DNA of 64,000 nucleotides from Oscheius dolichura (Eukaryota > Nematoda > Chromadorea > Rhabditida > Rhabditidae), in the NCBI GenBank assembly GCA_932521035.1, contig OW051492.1, positions 1,984,001-2,048,000 on the forward strand. Direction: 5' to 3'. The notes beneath the pieces were generated by a model that was not told the DNA's origin, made no database searches, and worked only from the letters and a program-made list of their open reading frames with translations. This document shows positions 12,401-22,996 of this stretch, one piece after another. Both the position numbers and the translations under genes were made by a program. Position 1 is the stretch's first letter; each line of letters opens with the position of its first letter.

Positions 12401-14632
12401 ATACGATGTCGGACACAACATGTGCGTGTGCCAAATCCAGTGAACATCCAGCGGAGGGATCACGTTGTTGTCGGGGTTCCGGGCCTGGAAAATGAGAATA
12501 TATAAAGAGAGCCACAGTTAGACAGCTGGAAAGAGACACAGCGTCACTTTTCCCTATCAAAATTGGTCCATAGCGTCAGTGTTTAGCCTTTTCCCCGGGC
12601 GCCCGCACCCGTAAGATCTCAGCAGCACAGAGAACTGGAAAGGAAGAACAGAAGTTTACCAATGGCTCCAGCTGCCGAGATTCTACGGGTGCGGGCGCCG
12701 CTGTCCCTGTCATCTGGCCCCGTCTTCCCCCGTTTTCTTCCCGTGTCTTCATCCTCCGAACAAATCTCTCGTCAACCCTCCGCATGTCCTTTTGAACTTG
12801 TCATTTGCGAACCCCGCCCCCGTTTTTTTCGGCGGTTCACTCTCCCGGCCATCTATGGGATCCCGCCGCCGAAGATGAAAAGAAGAAGAAGAAGAGGGAG
12901 TCCGAAGAAATTGTCGTGTCGGGGAGGGCTGAGAAAAATCAAATTATCAATTCTTCTTCTTCTTGTTTTTCGCTCCCTTCCCTGGTCGAGAGGGGGAGGG
13001 GGTCAAATTTATTGAGGAAAAAGAGAAGAACGGGTGTTTATGTTCCTCTGGGATTAAGCGGGTCTCATAGCGATTCTGTGTAAACTAAAAACTTTCAGGA
13101 GAAGGCTACAATTTGCAAAAAAATAGTGTAAAAACGATGGGAGGTTGAAATGGACGCGCAGGGGCGCCACAGGTACTGTATCCGGCAGATAGGCCAAAGT
13201 ATTGCTATTGAATTGTATTGCTCTATTTTTTTTCATATTTTTAGAATAATTTAGTTATTGTAAGTTTTTAGACAGGCAAAATAAACATTAAAAATATGAA
13301 AAATACCGAAAATTATGAGAAAAACGCGTTCAAATTGGATGCGGGGGCGCGCCAAGGTTACTGTAACCGTCGTTTCACTAGACCCTCCGTTTTCCTCAAA
13401 TTTTTCTGCTTTTCTAATATTAAAATACTCTTAAAAATACGAAGAACAATCAGTTTACCTGCATAGGCAGCCAGAATTTTTCATAGCGTCGAATAGCCTG
13501 ATTGACGACGTCTGGCTCATACAGTAGCGGCGCTTTGCGGTCGATCATCCGCAGGAAATTGGCTTCCCTCTGGAATTTTCTCCATTTTATTCATTTTTTT
13601 GTATTTTTCACACCCTCAAGTGCCTCCTGCCCTTCTTGTTAACCCCCCGGCCCCCCGGAGAAGGAGCGGAAAAATTGACTTTGCCCCCCTCTGCCTAATT
13701 GTGTGCCCGTCGGCGCAGAAACCTCCAAAGAGCGACCTGGGGGCCCACACATTCTGCCCCCCCCCCGATTCTTTTATAGAAAGGTCGAGGGGGTTGTCTT
13801 CTTATTGTCTAGACGGCAAAAAACGGCTTTTGGTGGGCGGGTTGGCCCCCCTCCGGCCTCCTTTGAGATTTCCCTGGATGGTGGTCACTGAACCCTCGTC
13901 CGGCTCGGCACTTCAAAAGCCCCCTCAATTACATGTCCATAAAACAGGGACTAACAGGCCATTTGGTTGAGTAAACAAAGGCTGACAACCGGGGGGCCAA
14001 TTTATGGAAAACGATAAAAATCAGGAAGAAATCGAGGAGAGAGATTAGGGGGGACAGGAAACCCAGGGACAAGGCAGGGTAATGGGTCTCGAAACGGGGA
14101 ATTTAACGGGGATAGGGGCATGTTTATGGATAGAGGGGATGCTGTACCTCGTTAGGGACATAGTAAACTACCTAAATTTTCTTTATTTCCGGAGAAAAAT
14201 AGGCAAAAAAACCGGAGAGACCGTGATATTCTAATTTAACCAGATGGTGGGCAAGAATATGGGTCCCGAGACTGCAAATTTAAAGGTCTAGGCTTATTTT
14301 TTGTGGAAAATTACAGTAACCGAGGTACCGCAACAGTACCACAATTGAAGGAAAAAATTGGGAAACAACTGGATTTTCGCAATGGAGCGAGCTTACCACA
14401 GGCAGCAAACTTGCTATTCTAGCAAGAATCCCGTACCAAGGGGCCCCGAGCGGAAAATTTAACGATATATGGTATTTTTTAATCTAATTAATTTATTTGA
14501 TTTGATAAAGGATTACGGTACCTGAGCAGCAACAACGAGATCGACACTGATCCCGGCGCTCATTTGAGCCGGCGTTGATCGGAGTTGCGTCGCGGCCGCA
14601 TAGTCCGGCGGCGAGGATGTTGAGCAGCTCAT
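6451..14632 (-). CDS. GRDP-family protein (glycine-rich domain-containing protein-like, DUF1399 type)
   Basis: Phase-matched exons: 14522-14632, 13459-13569, 12395-12484, 11952-12019, 11759-11909, 11209-11352, 10991-11169, 9945-10131, 9763-9836, 9257-9347, 8893-8988, about 8756-8845, then 7879-7985, 7681-7833, 7470-7638, 7183-7426, 6865-6980, 6704-6818, 6520-6660 and 6451-6473. The stretch 8000-8750 is unresolved and may hide another exon. The N-terminal half carries the two family hallmarks: LDVHWIWHTHM (about residues 86-96) followed by SYQEDCERLVGR, and CYDFDLIWHTHQVHPLNY (about 213-230). The C-terminus is a run of Cys-Gly/Ala-Cys-Gly units, about 45 residues, matching the glycine-rich tail for which the family is named. 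The total is about 800 residues. The ATG at 14632 lies close behind an acceptor-like TTTTTAAAG. The 6704 donor (GTTGTA) is weak, but its phase fits. Biochemical function is unknown to me. Introns host palindromes and tRNA-like relics. Confidence 0.85.
7037..7054 (-). repeat. Copy of the GTTAGACAG word
   Basis: GTTGTCTAACTGTGGCT is the reverse-orientation form of the dispersed word GCCACAGTTAGACAGC. It sits in a GRDP intron just beside palindrome copy 3. Confidence 0.5.
7072..7158. repeat. Palindromic repeat copy 3 (GRDP intron)
   Basis: The left arm is GCACCCGTAAAATCTCGGCAG and the right arm CTGCCGAGATCTTACGGGTGC. The 45-nt loop is unlike that of other copies. It lies wholly inside the intron between coding exons 7183-7426 and 6865-6980. 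Confidence 0.95.
9574..9660. repeat. Palindromic repeat copy 4 (GRDP intron)
   Basis: The left arm is GCACCCGTATAATCTCAGCAG. The right arm CTGCCGAGATTGTACGGTGC lacks one G. An inner second pairing (AGATCTGCCG) overlaps the loop. Confidence 0.9.
10183..10247 (+). tRNA. tRNA-Met(CAT)-like relic, shortened
   Basis: The sequence has a GCCGCCC acceptor arm, an A-box-like TAGCTCAGTCGG, the anticodon loop CTCATAA after stem TCGGT, a B-box GGTTCGACCCC and a 3' TGGCGGCA. The 3' half of the anticodon stem and the variable loop appear to be missing: the total is about 65 nt, against about 73 for an intact gene. TCGGT cannot pair with the bases that follow, and the T-stem pairs poorly. I therefore call a decayed copy, opposite in strand to the GRDP gene whose intron holds it. 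Confidence 0.6.
10791..10883. repeat. Palindromic repeat copy 5 (GRDP intron)
   Basis: The left arm is GCACCCGTAAAATCTCGGTAG and the right arm is a diverged CTGCCGAGAATATACCAGTG. The loop contains its own GCGCGCGGCGCGC self-complementary core. Confidence 0.85.
11435..11500 (+). tRNA. tRNA-like sequence with A and B boxes (degenerate)
   Basis: GTAGCACAATGGTAGTGC looks like a D-arm with A box, and CCGGTTCGACTCC like a T-arm with B box, at about the right spacing. The acceptor ends do not pair and no clear anticodon stem forms. It could be a tRNA pseudogene or the head of a tRNA-derived SINE. It lies in the GRDP intron 11353-11758. Confidence 0.45.
12511..12526 (+). repeat. Copy of the GTTAGACAG word
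   Basis: GCCACAGTTAGACAGC lies just upstream of a GRDP exon, within its intron. Confidence 0.55.
12599..12699. repeat. Palindromic repeat copy 6 (GRDP intron)
   Basis: This copy has the longest pairing: outer GGCGCCC/GGGCGCC, then GCACCCGTAAGATCTCAGCAG against CTGCCGAGATTCTACGGGTGC. The purine-rich loop of about 50 nt is unique to this copy. Confidence 0.95.
13151..13367 (+). repeat. Two near-identical GC blocks 185 bp apart
   Basis: TGGACGCGCAGGGGCGCCA followed by GGTACTGTA (13151-13182) and TGGATGCGGGGGCGCGCCA followed by GGTTACTGTA (13336-13367) are the same short unit. Both sit in AT-rich intron DNA of the GRDP gene. Confidence 0.5.
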
Positions 14633-14917
14633 CCAGCTTCTTTAAAAATTCGATTAAATTTATTATATTTTCAGTTATTTTAAAAGGAGAGGAAAAGAGA
14701 GACGAGACGGGGAGAAAAACAAATGAAATAAAGAGAAAACAGTCAGCGGGATGAGTCAGTTTGATAACGCGATCAGTGGGTGCAGGGAAATAACCAGCCA
14801 CCGTCATACAGGCCATTTTGGTGGGGAGGATGGGGTCAATATATTGTTAGTAAACAGGGAAAGGCCATCCCGTTAACAAGGGAAAAGTGGCATTGATGGG
14901 GAGGGTGCTGCCAGTTA

Positions 14918-14950
14918 CCAGCCAGCCGAGAGCCAGCCAGCCAGCCAAGC
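14918..14950 (+). repeat. CCAG-type simple repeat
   Basis: An imperfect tandem run of CAGC/CCAG units lies in the upstream flank of the GRDP gene. Confidence 0.6.
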
Positions 14951-15276
14951 AGGAAGAGCAAAAAGCGAGGAGGAAACTTCATTATGGAGACGAGGCTGGG
15001 GAGAGGAGCGAAATCTTCAGGAAAAAAAAAGAAAAAAATGGAGGAAAATTCTCAGGAAAGGGGAAATTTTGGGGAGGACAGTCGCATAGAGACAAAGGCG
15101 AACAAGCCGGTAAAGGGAAGAAAAAGGGCCCCGAAGGCGGCAGACGGGGTAATTAACGGCGGAAGAAGAGGATGCCCTTCCTCTGCAGGGTCAAAAAATC
15201 GTTCCAGGACCCAAGCAAGCCCTATAAAATGGAAAAGAAGCACTAGGAAAGGGGGAATAAGCCAAATGGTCGGATC

Positions 15277-15362
15277 GGCGCACCCGTACAATCTCGGCAG
15301 CGGGAAGATCTAAAAATTGAAGACAAGCGGTCCAGTGGACGAGATTCTACGGGTGCGGCGCC
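15277..15362. repeat. Palindromic repeat copy 7
   Basis: GGCGCACCCGTACAATCTCG and the facing CGAGATTCTACGGGTGCGGC form the stem. The right arm has lost the CTGC end of the unit. It is intergenic. Confidence 0.9.
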
Positions 15363-16386
15363 AGACCATTCCATTGGCTCACAGAGAGGGCAATTTTGAG
15401 AAAAGGGCGTTCTTTTTCCGACACCGGGGGACAGATAGCATCGAACTTCCTTCTCATCTTTCACTCTCGGGGTTCAGGGAGAGTAAATGAGGAATTTCAG
15501 GAGGCTTCCCCGAGAGAAAATAGGGGGAGCCCATCGGAACAAAGAGAGAGAGAGAGACGGCTGCACTTTGGGGACGAGGACTAAATAAGCGCTTACTCGC
15601 TCGCTCGCCACGCTGGCTATTCCTATCTAATTCCCATATTTCACACGGTGAGATGACGTTCTGGAGGAGGCGGAAAAAACGGGAGAAAGAGAGAGACGAG
15701 CGGGGCCCTTGTGACATAGGGCAGCGGCTTCTTTGACTGGCGGCCGACGAGGGGGTGGACTTGTTCATCTTGTTGGCTTTTTGGAGGAAGGAGGTGGAAG
15801 GTGAGATGCCACCGCCACCCCCCGCTAAAGTAAGAAGAAGAATAAAGCGCAAAAAGCAGCGCCGCCCGAGGGGCATTGATCGCAAGGGGCCCTCTCTCGG
15901 GGGTGTAGGGTGGGGGGACGGCTGGGGGTGAAGAGAAACATCAGCTGTTCTTCTCCCCGTCCTCTAGTCCCTCCTCCCTCTATACGTCCTGGGGAGGAGG
16001 AGGACGAGCAGGGCATCCAGAAGGGGAGGACGCCACAATGGGCAGGCGAGAGGCGCGACGACTACGACCTTACGAGATGAATGATTTATGAGCAATTTGG
16101 GAGCTAGGGAGGCTGGAGGAGGGCGAGAGAGAGCGACAAGTTCAGAGGAGGCAAGGGATCTTTGATGATGGAGGAGGAGAGCGAGAGAGGGGGGTAGGGA
16201 CAGGGCAGCTCACTTAGGAACTCCCCTCTGTTTTTCTGGGGGATATGACAGGGAGGCGGCAGAGAGACTTTATGGACCATCTGGAGGAGGTTCTCGTAGA
16301 GAGATTTCTGAACGTTTTCACCACGACCTGGAATCCCCCAGATGGACTAAATGGACAGAGGAATGAGCCTGGGTGGACGGGATCCT

Positions 16387-16447
16387 GCACCCGTACAACC
16401 CCGGCAGCAGGAAAGATAAACGCCGTGCGGAGACTGTATAGGGTGCG
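16387..16447. repeat. Palindromic repeat copy 8 (degenerate)
   Basis: The left arm GCACCCGTACAACCCCGGCAG is recognisable. Only TATAGGGTGC remains of the right arm. It is shorter than the other intergenic copies. Confidence 0.6.
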
Positions 16448-16678
16448 GGCAGACGGAATGCCCCGAGGATTCGGCTCTCCTCCCCACCTTCTCTTGCCTC
16501 CTGACTTCTCCCCTCGTGGAATTTGTGGCATGCAGGAGGTCTCAAATTACGACATGTGTCCTTCGGCTCATTATAAGAGAGAGAGGCAACAGAGAGGCAT
16601 CGTTAGGAAAACACGAAAACACACCGGGGGAATATTAGATATGATATTTATTTACTGTTATGGAGGGCAGGAATAGCC

Positions 16679-17868
16679 TTATTCTTTCCAGCGGTTTAAA
16701 AATTCCCGGATTCTGTCGGTTCGAATCAGAGCAGTGGAGAACTTCGCCAAGGAGCCGGCAGCATCTCGCGGCTGGATATAGCGGTTCGGCTTCTTTTTGA
16801 GGCAGGGCTTCCGCGGCCTACAGTAGAACTTCTTCCTTGGTCTCCAGGGCTAAACCCGCCATTTTTACCCTTTTGGTCGTTTCTCACCCTGCCCGGCTTT
16901 CCTGGCCGTCCAGGAAGTCCTGGATATCCTTGGGGGCCTGGCAGTCCCACTGGTCCAGTGGGTCCCGGGGCGATGTAGCCTTCTGGTGTTCTTCCAGGAG
17001 TTCCTGGCGCTCCTCTACCTCCCGGAGATCCCGGAGGTCCTCTGCCACCTTTACTGTATTTTATCCCATTCTTTCCAGGCGGCCCTTGCTTCCCTGACTC
17101 ACCCGGGAAACCTGGAGGTCTTGAAACGATTTCTTTAAAATTTGATCACAAGAAAAACTTATCCCTATGGCCAGCTTCTCCTGGAGCTCCTGGTGGACCA
17201 GGAGGGATAAAAATAACGGGGCCGGGTGGGCCTTCAGGGCCAGGGTCGCCAGGAGGACCGGGAGGCCCGATGGGGCAGATGTAGCAGTCAGGAGCAAGGA
17301 TGTAGGTCATTACTGTATGATGGCTCAAACCATCGTGGCCAGTGAAGCCAGGATCTCCAGGAACTGGTAAAGGATTACCTAGGTTTGGAAAGGACGACCA
17401 ACCTCCGGCATGGCCATTCTTCCCTGGTGGCCCCGGCGGTCCGAAAGGACACCTCGGATCCAGCACTTTTCTACAGTCTGAACATTCCAAAATCTTCTTT
17501 AAATATGTCACAAAGAATACTTTTAACACAATCGGGATGAAATGTACGGACTCCTTTCCAAAAGCTCTCCATCCTCGAGTAGCCATCCTCCTCCACATGG
17601 CGTGGGCTCCTTTCAAATGCCGCGCCATTTTCATGGATTAGAAGGTCCCAAGCGGAATTTGATATATCCTGTAAGTTTTCTGACGTATTGGAAAGAGCAA
17701 AGAATGTACCTGAAAGTCCTCCAGTCCATTGTAGATCTCCTCCTTGACGGATTCGATGTCCGAGAAGAGGAGGAAGATGAGATAAAGGGAGACGATGGAA
17801 ATTAAAGAACTGATGTATAGAAGAAGCCAGGATAGCTTGAAAAGAACCCGAGGAGAAGGGCGTTTCAT
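16679..17868 (-). CDS. Nematode cuticle-type collagen
   Basis: Five exons (17710-17868, 17521-17668, 17159-17477, 16888-17119, 16679-16849) give about 342 residues with all phases matching. Residues 1-53 hold a membrane-spanning or signal-anchor stretch ([20 protein letters not shown]) and then [18 protein letters not shown], the pattern of the nematode cuticle collagen N-terminal domain. Several interrupted Gly-X-Y blocks follow, from about residue 111 ([13 protein letters not shown]) to about 285, with Cys residues flanking the breaks. The last exon is a basic non-collagen tail ([16 protein letters not shown]). It should be a secreted structural protein of the cuticle or extracellular matrix, triple-helical with two partner chains. 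The exon 4 acceptor (GTTTCAAG) and the final 38-nt intron are the least certain joins. Confidence 0.85.
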
Positions 17869-18199
17869 TGTGGGCACACAGCAGGGAAGGACAGGAAGAC
17901 AAGAGAGGCTAATGGTTCAAGCTCCCCGACATTAGGCGCTAAAATGTAACCAGTTCGGGGAGGAGGAGGATGGCTTGATGGACTAGAGGGAGGACAGGCT
18001 TCCTATATAAAACCAAAGGTTGTGGTATTTTATCACTTCTTCTGTCGGCTGAAAAGAGAAGAAGATTCATGGAGGAGGCTTAGAAAATAAGAGAAGAAGA
18101 TTTATTACTGTGATATGTTTTGGTTTCGTCGATGTCGGTCATTCTCTTCCACAGTCAGGAGACCAACATTCATTCAATACTATTGAAGTGCTGCTGTTC

Positions 18200-18700
18200 T
18201 CACGCAATGAATAGACATAGGAATATTGTTTCCCGACTAGGATAAGGACCACAGGAGGTTGCAGAATTCCTTGCTACAAGTGCGCAGCTTTCAACCTCAA
18301 CTACTAGAAATAATTGTATTTTTGTGTCGCCCTGTTGAGCCCAGCCGCTGATCAACAAGCTGAAACTCTTGGTTTTGTAGAAGCTATAGGAAATACTCAC
18401 TTTATGCCGGCCAGGGTTTCACCAAGAGCTATCCAGTATAGTTCGCAATGGCTCGTACACAAGCATTTCAATTGTTCTGATTCTGTCGAATATGCTTTAG
18501 TCAAACACCGGTAGTAGTCAATCGATTTGGCAGCAGAAGGCGCACACATCTCCAAAAAAAGAAACATCCCCATCCTGCGCACTCCGCTGTCTCCAGCTCA
18601 TTTTGTCTCACAGTGAAATTGGTGAGGATACTGTCAGTTTTGCTTTGGGAAGGATCCTGCCTGCCACCATTTCCATTAGATTTCCAAAATGTTGGCTCAT
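18200..18700 (-). CDS. Hypothetical small protein, boundaries approximate
   Basis: Two or three exons can be joined in phase. The first is acceptor-bounded near 18700 (stretch NGNGGRQDPSQSKTDSILTN). The second contains STESEQLKCLCTSHCELYW and ends at a strong GTGAGTATT donor near 18398. The last begins GWAQQGDTKIQLFLVVEVE and ends with TGA at 18200-18202. Six or more cysteines suggest a secreted or disulphide-rich protein, but I could not settle the start codon or the middle junction. It is not recognised. It lies between the collagen and BTB genes on the same strand. Confidence 0.4.
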
Positions 18701-18918
18701 ATATGGAGCTGAAAAAGGTAATTTATTGAGGGAAAGGCCCGTCTAATCCCAAAAGGAGAGACAAAAATTGTACGTCAGACAGGGAAAGGGGAGAAAAGAC
18801 GGATGTTGTCTGCCGGCGGAAGAGATGATTCATTCACAACATATTGTTCGCCGTGGGACTCGGCTCCCCGCTAAAACGGATTGAAACTGATCGATTTATT
18901 GAACCGGCAAACATTCTA

Positions 18919-20426
18919 TTACATGTATGAGAAAGAATACTGGTACTGGGCAATGGGATGATAAACTGTTTGGGTGTAGTGAACACAAGGAGCGGACTGT
19001 ACAGGAAGAAGAAGGGGAGGAGGAGGAGGGGCCACCGGCTGGGGAGCATACCCCATGGGATAGATTGGATAAGGATAGGGAAGAGAGAAACCAGGAGGTG
19101 GTACTGTAGCAGCCATAGCGGGGGCATACAGTGGCTGAGTAGGAAGAGGAGGAGGAGGCGGTGGAGGAGGATGGAGGACACGGTCGGAATAGGCAATAGG
19201 GGTGTGGTAGACGGAGAGGGGGGTCGTCTCCCGGCCATCGGCACTCGACTCGGGGATGTTGAAGTTGTCCTCCTCGGAGGAGGACGGATAGACGAAGGTC
19301 TCGGTGGTGAGGATGTCCAGCTCCTCTTCATCCGCCACTGGCGGCTGCTTCTCCGCCTCCTCCTGGGCCAGGAGGAGTTGGTTGATCTTTACGGGGCAGA
19401 GGCTTTTCCGACATTTGGAACAGAAGCCACTGTTACAATCAGAGCAGACTAGTCCTAAAACAAAAGGATGAGCCGGGCTACGGTAGAAAGTGTAGAAATG
19501 GACTCACCGCATAAAGATACTGGAGTAGAAGCACGCGCCCGTCTTTCAAACAGCCGTTGCCCGCTAATTTCCTCCTTTGGACAATGACAACTGATAGGAA
19601 TCGATGAATTCACAAAAGAGGTGTTGTGTTCCAAAGTGTGAAGATTCTTCATAGCCCGTTTGAGGACAGAAATACAGGGAGACGACGGCCCATTGAGCAT
19701 GAGACAGAAGAGATCATTCTGGTCCTCGTGTTCCAGTAGAGCCTTCAAGAGACTACTCCTCACGGGGTGGAGGACATTCCCGATTCTGTCCTTTTCCGTG
19801 TCCATGTCTTCTTGGACGAGGAAATTGAAGATTTCTATCATTTGAACGATGGAGAGCTGCTTGATTCTAGAGATAATTAATTTAGGACGCCGCGTAGGAA
19901 TTTCTTAATTTTGAATAATCCGAAACTCACTGATTTCCGTAGATGAATCGTCGGCATTCTTGGGAGATCTCCTCCAATTCCAATTTATGGGAGATTCGAA
20001 GCAAGGGAAGGATATTTTCGTCGGCTAGTGGCTCGGAATAGAGACCATTTGTACTGGGACAGATGTGACGGATGAGCACCTCCAAATCTTCAGCCGTGAC
20101 GGGCAGGGAGCCTAAAAAGACGTGGTCTCAGAACAAATGAAAAGTTAATGAAAAACTGGTGTTGAATCGCTTCGGGATCTATAATTGAGAAAATAATCAC
20201 CTTTCTGGAGAACGTCAGCCAGCGGCCGGTAATTCCTTCGAATTTCCTCCAAAGAGACATAGAATACTGTATCCTGGATATCGATCCGCTCTCTTCTCTG
20301 CCGACTACTCTTCTTGAAATCGACGCGATCGTCGGCTAGGAGCTCCTCCCCGGTGAGGGTCACATCCAACACGTCTGTCGTGGTCAGGGCACGGAAATAC
20401 GGAGTATTAGGAAGGGAAGCAAACAT
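18919..20426 (-). CDS. BTB/POZ protein with C-terminal Cys cluster and proline-rich tail
   Basis: Four exons (20201-20426, 19931-20111, 19508-19866, 18919-19454) join in phase to about 433 residues. A BTB-like fold is suggested by DTVFYVSLEEIRRNYRPLAD (about residue 52 on), TAEDLEVLIRHI, and NILPLLRISHKLELEEISQE, followed by a helical region of the kind that follows BTB domains. The last exon opens with GLVCSDCNSGFCSKCRK (about 256-272), a Cys-rich, probably zinc-binding cluster. It ends in an acidic stretch and runs of proline and tyrosine. Many BTB proteins are adaptors for cullin-3 ubiquitin ligases, and such a role here is inference. It is transcribed away from the plus-strand cluster that begins at 21253, so the 0.8 kb between them should hold both promoters. 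Confidence 0.7.
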
Positions 20427-21252
20427 CAGAAGGGAATGGCGAATCCTAAGACCTCACCGGAAGGCGAAAGCTCTTGTTGTTGCTGGTTTTTTCGCTTCGC
20501 GTGAGCAGGGGGCAAAAAAGTGAAAAAGCGACGCGTCACCCGCGGGAATCGGGTCGCGTTTGTGCTTATAAGGTTATGGTTTAAAGGGTATCTTACCTTT
20601 TCCGGCTTCTTTTAATACTAGGAATCATTGGAAGAAGGGAGACGAAAATAGGACAGATCTAGCCATCCTGTTGGAGATCCGTTTTGAATCTTTTGTCTCC
20701 ACGGCAACCACTTGTGGAGGGCGCACTGGATTGTAGCCGGCAATCGCGTGCCCCTTACTTATCCACAAAAAGGGGAAGGGAAGCTCTCACTGGCAGGGGG
20801 AGAACGTGTTTTTATTACTGGCTAGAGTATTCTATCACTTGGGGAGGTGGCCGTCTTCCTGGCCTCTTGGAGGACAAGGCGAACCTCTCGGAGGAGGAGT
20901 TAGCCATTGGAAGGACGAAGAAAACACTTTGGAGGCCGGGAAGGACACTTTGATTTACGGGGAGGATTCACTGGAGGAGGAGGATGGAGAGGATACTTGT
21001 GGCGGCCATCCTCCCCTCCTCTTCCACAACCAACTTGTCCTCTGGTGTTGTCATTGGCCCGGGCACAGTCCCTGGAGATTTCAGAAAGGATATGATGCAA
21101 GCCCACAGTTTACTGTACCTGGCCCGTTTTCACTTTCTGGTTGAAAAATCTGGGAATGACCGGTCCATGCCCGTAAATCCCCTGATCCGATCCCGAGAAG
21201 CGGAGCCATTCGCCTAGATTCGACTAACCGAAGCCGGCTGCCCCTTCTCCTC
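20427..21252. other. Intergenic region between divergent genes
   Basis: It separates the minus-strand BTB gene from the plus-strand group beginning at 21253 and presumably contains both promoters. It is GA-rich around 20850-21000. No exon-like chain was found. Confidence 0.5.
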
Positions 21253-21871
21253 ATGGCCGACGTTCTTTCCACTACGAACAAGAAGGAAAAGTAGCGTGTC
21301 CCGTCTCCTCCACTTCTATTCCGTCTGCTTCAGAGTCTCCAGCCCCTCGTTCCCTGCCAACAAGCTCGTCTCGCCCTACATCCAGACCTTCCTGGGCCCG
21401 ATGACGGTCATCGGCGCCGACCTGAAGTGTGTCCATCGGCCGGACGGCACCTACCATTACACGTATACGGTGACGGCCGAGCCGGCGGCCGAGCAGCCGA
21501 CGACGGCATCCTCCTCCCGCTCGTCTCACTCGGCCGCCCCCGACTACAGTATCTACAGTCAGCGGTCGGCTATCTTCATGAGAGACGTCGACTTTGTCCT
21601 AATCTACGAGGGACCCACGGGAAAACGGGAACATGTGGAAATGACGGCCGAATTCGAGACGACCGCTACCGTATACCAGATGATCAAGGCCTTCCGTCAG
21701 GAACTCTACGAATACGTGACGGCAAAGGAGTTCGCGCCCCGGCTGGCTATCAAAATCGACAACCGGACCATCGCCGTCGGGAAGGAGCTGTTCGGCAAGA
21801 CGCTGAAGGAGCTCCTCGGGGGAGAGAACCCCCTCAACATCACCATCTACGCCGACAATCGCAAATCGTAG
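21253..21871 (+). CDS. Unrecognised 191-residue protein
   Basis: Exons 21253-21290 and 21334-21871 are separated by a 43-nt intron with GTAGCG donor and TGCTTCAG acceptor. The phases match, turning an early in-frame stop into a continuous protein. There is no signal peptide or membrane segment. The middle is low complexity (Ala/Ser/Thr, about residues 70-90). The C-terminal half is well structured (FVLIYEGPTGKREHVEMTAE, KAFRQELYEYVTAKEF, LAIKIDNRTIAVGKELF). Codon use is GC-rich, like the RNF216-like gene downstream. It is first of four closely spaced plus-strand genes. I do not recognise the family. Confidence 0.65.
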
Positions 21872-22034
21872 ACGGACGAGAAATACATGTTTGCCACAAA
21901 TGTTGTTTATTTCGTGATTCTATGGTAGGGATACTGTATTGCTCATTAGATAGGGTAGCTACCGGCGTGGCTAAACGAGCAATGCCAGAGAGGACGCCAT
22001 CTCTCAACGGCGCACACCAAAGCCGACCTTTTTA

Positions 22035-22229
22035 ATGGTTATGAAGATAACAACTTTCTTCCAATTTTTATTTTTCGTACGGACCACTCTTGCCTCTTGC
22101 AGACCATCGAGAAGTGACCCATTCCGGCAAAATACGGTTACCGTTGCCAATGACCGACGCTGGATGCTAGACGACAGCCGGGGCGGCTCGTCCTCCGGGA
22201 AGACGGCAAACCGGGAGTCTGCCCGCTAG
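22035..22229 (+). CDS. Small secreted peptide precursor
   Basis: A 64-residue frame opens with a clear signal peptide (MVMKITTFFQFLFFVRTTLA) followed by a short hydrophilic peptide with paired basic residues (NDRRWMLDDSR). Such a layout fits a secreted peptide or neuropeptide-like precursor. It is 163 bp downstream of the preceding gene and 153 bp upstream of the next. No close match to a known peptide family is evident. Confidence 0.45.
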   Translation: MVMKITTFFQFLFFVRTTLASCRPSRSDPFRQNTVTVANDRRWMLDDSRGGSSSGKTANRESAR

Positions 22230-22382
22230 CCCCTGGCGAGACGTTCCCGCCAAGCCTGTGAGGGTAGGTTATGTAACAGGTCGGCCGGTCCCTGTCGATC
22301 GACTCACTCGTCTACCGTCGGCCGACGGGTATGACAAGTTCGTACCTACCGTTGTCGCGTGCACCGTCATTCTTTCCCCATA

Positions 22383-22841
22383 ATGTCCCGAGCTCACAAC
22401 CACGACAAGTGCTGTCTGAATTTGGAGAAGGTGAAGCGGCTGGAGGAGGAGGCCTTGAGGGACAGGATTCGGATGCTGGAGGAGAGGGCCAAGCTCTCGG
22501 ACGAGGAAAACAACACCCTGAAGAAGAACCTCAAAGCATCGGAGGCGAAGAACTGCCGCCTGATGGAACAAATTAAGAACTTGAATGAGCAGCGCCGGCA
22601 ACAATCGCGAAATCTCAATGGAATGGGCATAAAGATGAACAATGCCCAGACTACTGTATCTCCGGGGGATCGAACTGGATGGCCATCGAAGACTGAAGAA
22701 GGAGGCCGCCCACCGGGAGATGGCGCGTCCACTCGCCCAGGCTCTCTCGTGGTCTCCGGGACGGATTTAAAAATACCGGCCTTTTGGAAAAGCTATAAAT
22801 TCTGTTTTGCCCTGGCGAAAATTGACGAGATATTACTGTAG
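22383..22841 (+). CDS. Coiled-coil protein
   Basis: A single exon of about 152 residues. Residues 12-75 form a long heptad-rich helix (LEKVKRLEEEALRDRIRMLE, LSDEENNTLKKNLKASEAKN) that should dimerise. The remainder is polar with a hydrophobic end. I chose the ATG at 22383 because it precedes the helix; the frame also extends upstream from a GTG, not used. Partner and role are unknown. Its spacing of 155 bp from the RBR gene fits a shared polycistronic transcript. Confidence 0.5.
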   Translation: MSRAHNHDKCCLNLEKVKRLEEEALRDRIRMLEERAKLSDEENNTLKKNLKASEAKNCRLMEQIKNLNEQRRQQSRNLNGMGIKMNNAQTTVSPGDRTGWPSKTEEGGRPPGDGASTRPGSLVVSGTDLKIPAFWKSYKFCFALAKIDEILL

Positions 22842-22996
22842 TTTGACGAGTTTCCACCAGAAACTGATATATAAGGCCATTGGAAGCCATTCGAGCTCAT
22901 TCTCATTCTCGGCCGTTTCTAGTGCGGCTACTAACCGACCTAATGGTGGAGGTCGGCTGCTTGTTGCTACTTTTCTTCAACTCTCACCGTCTTCAG

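Larger units (their letters stand above)
14633..16678. other. Purine-rich spacer between GRDP and collagen genes
   Basis: About 2 kb of strongly GA-biased DNA containing two palindrome copies and short simple repeats. It holds the 5' flank of the GRDP gene and the 3' flank of the collagen gene. Long open frames here are a by-product of the base bias. I see no exon chain. Confidence 0.55.

Noticed and set aside
15454-16531. Several 100-140-codon frames in the GA-rich spacer
   Set aside because: Present on both strands at once and caused by depletion of A/T-containing stop codons in purine-biased DNA. No splice-consistent chain.
18834-19452. Long Arg-, Ser- or Pro-rich frames on both strands over the BTB gene's last exon
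   Set aside because: They are out-of-frame readings of the proline-rich coding exon, whose own frame continues in phase from the upstream exons.
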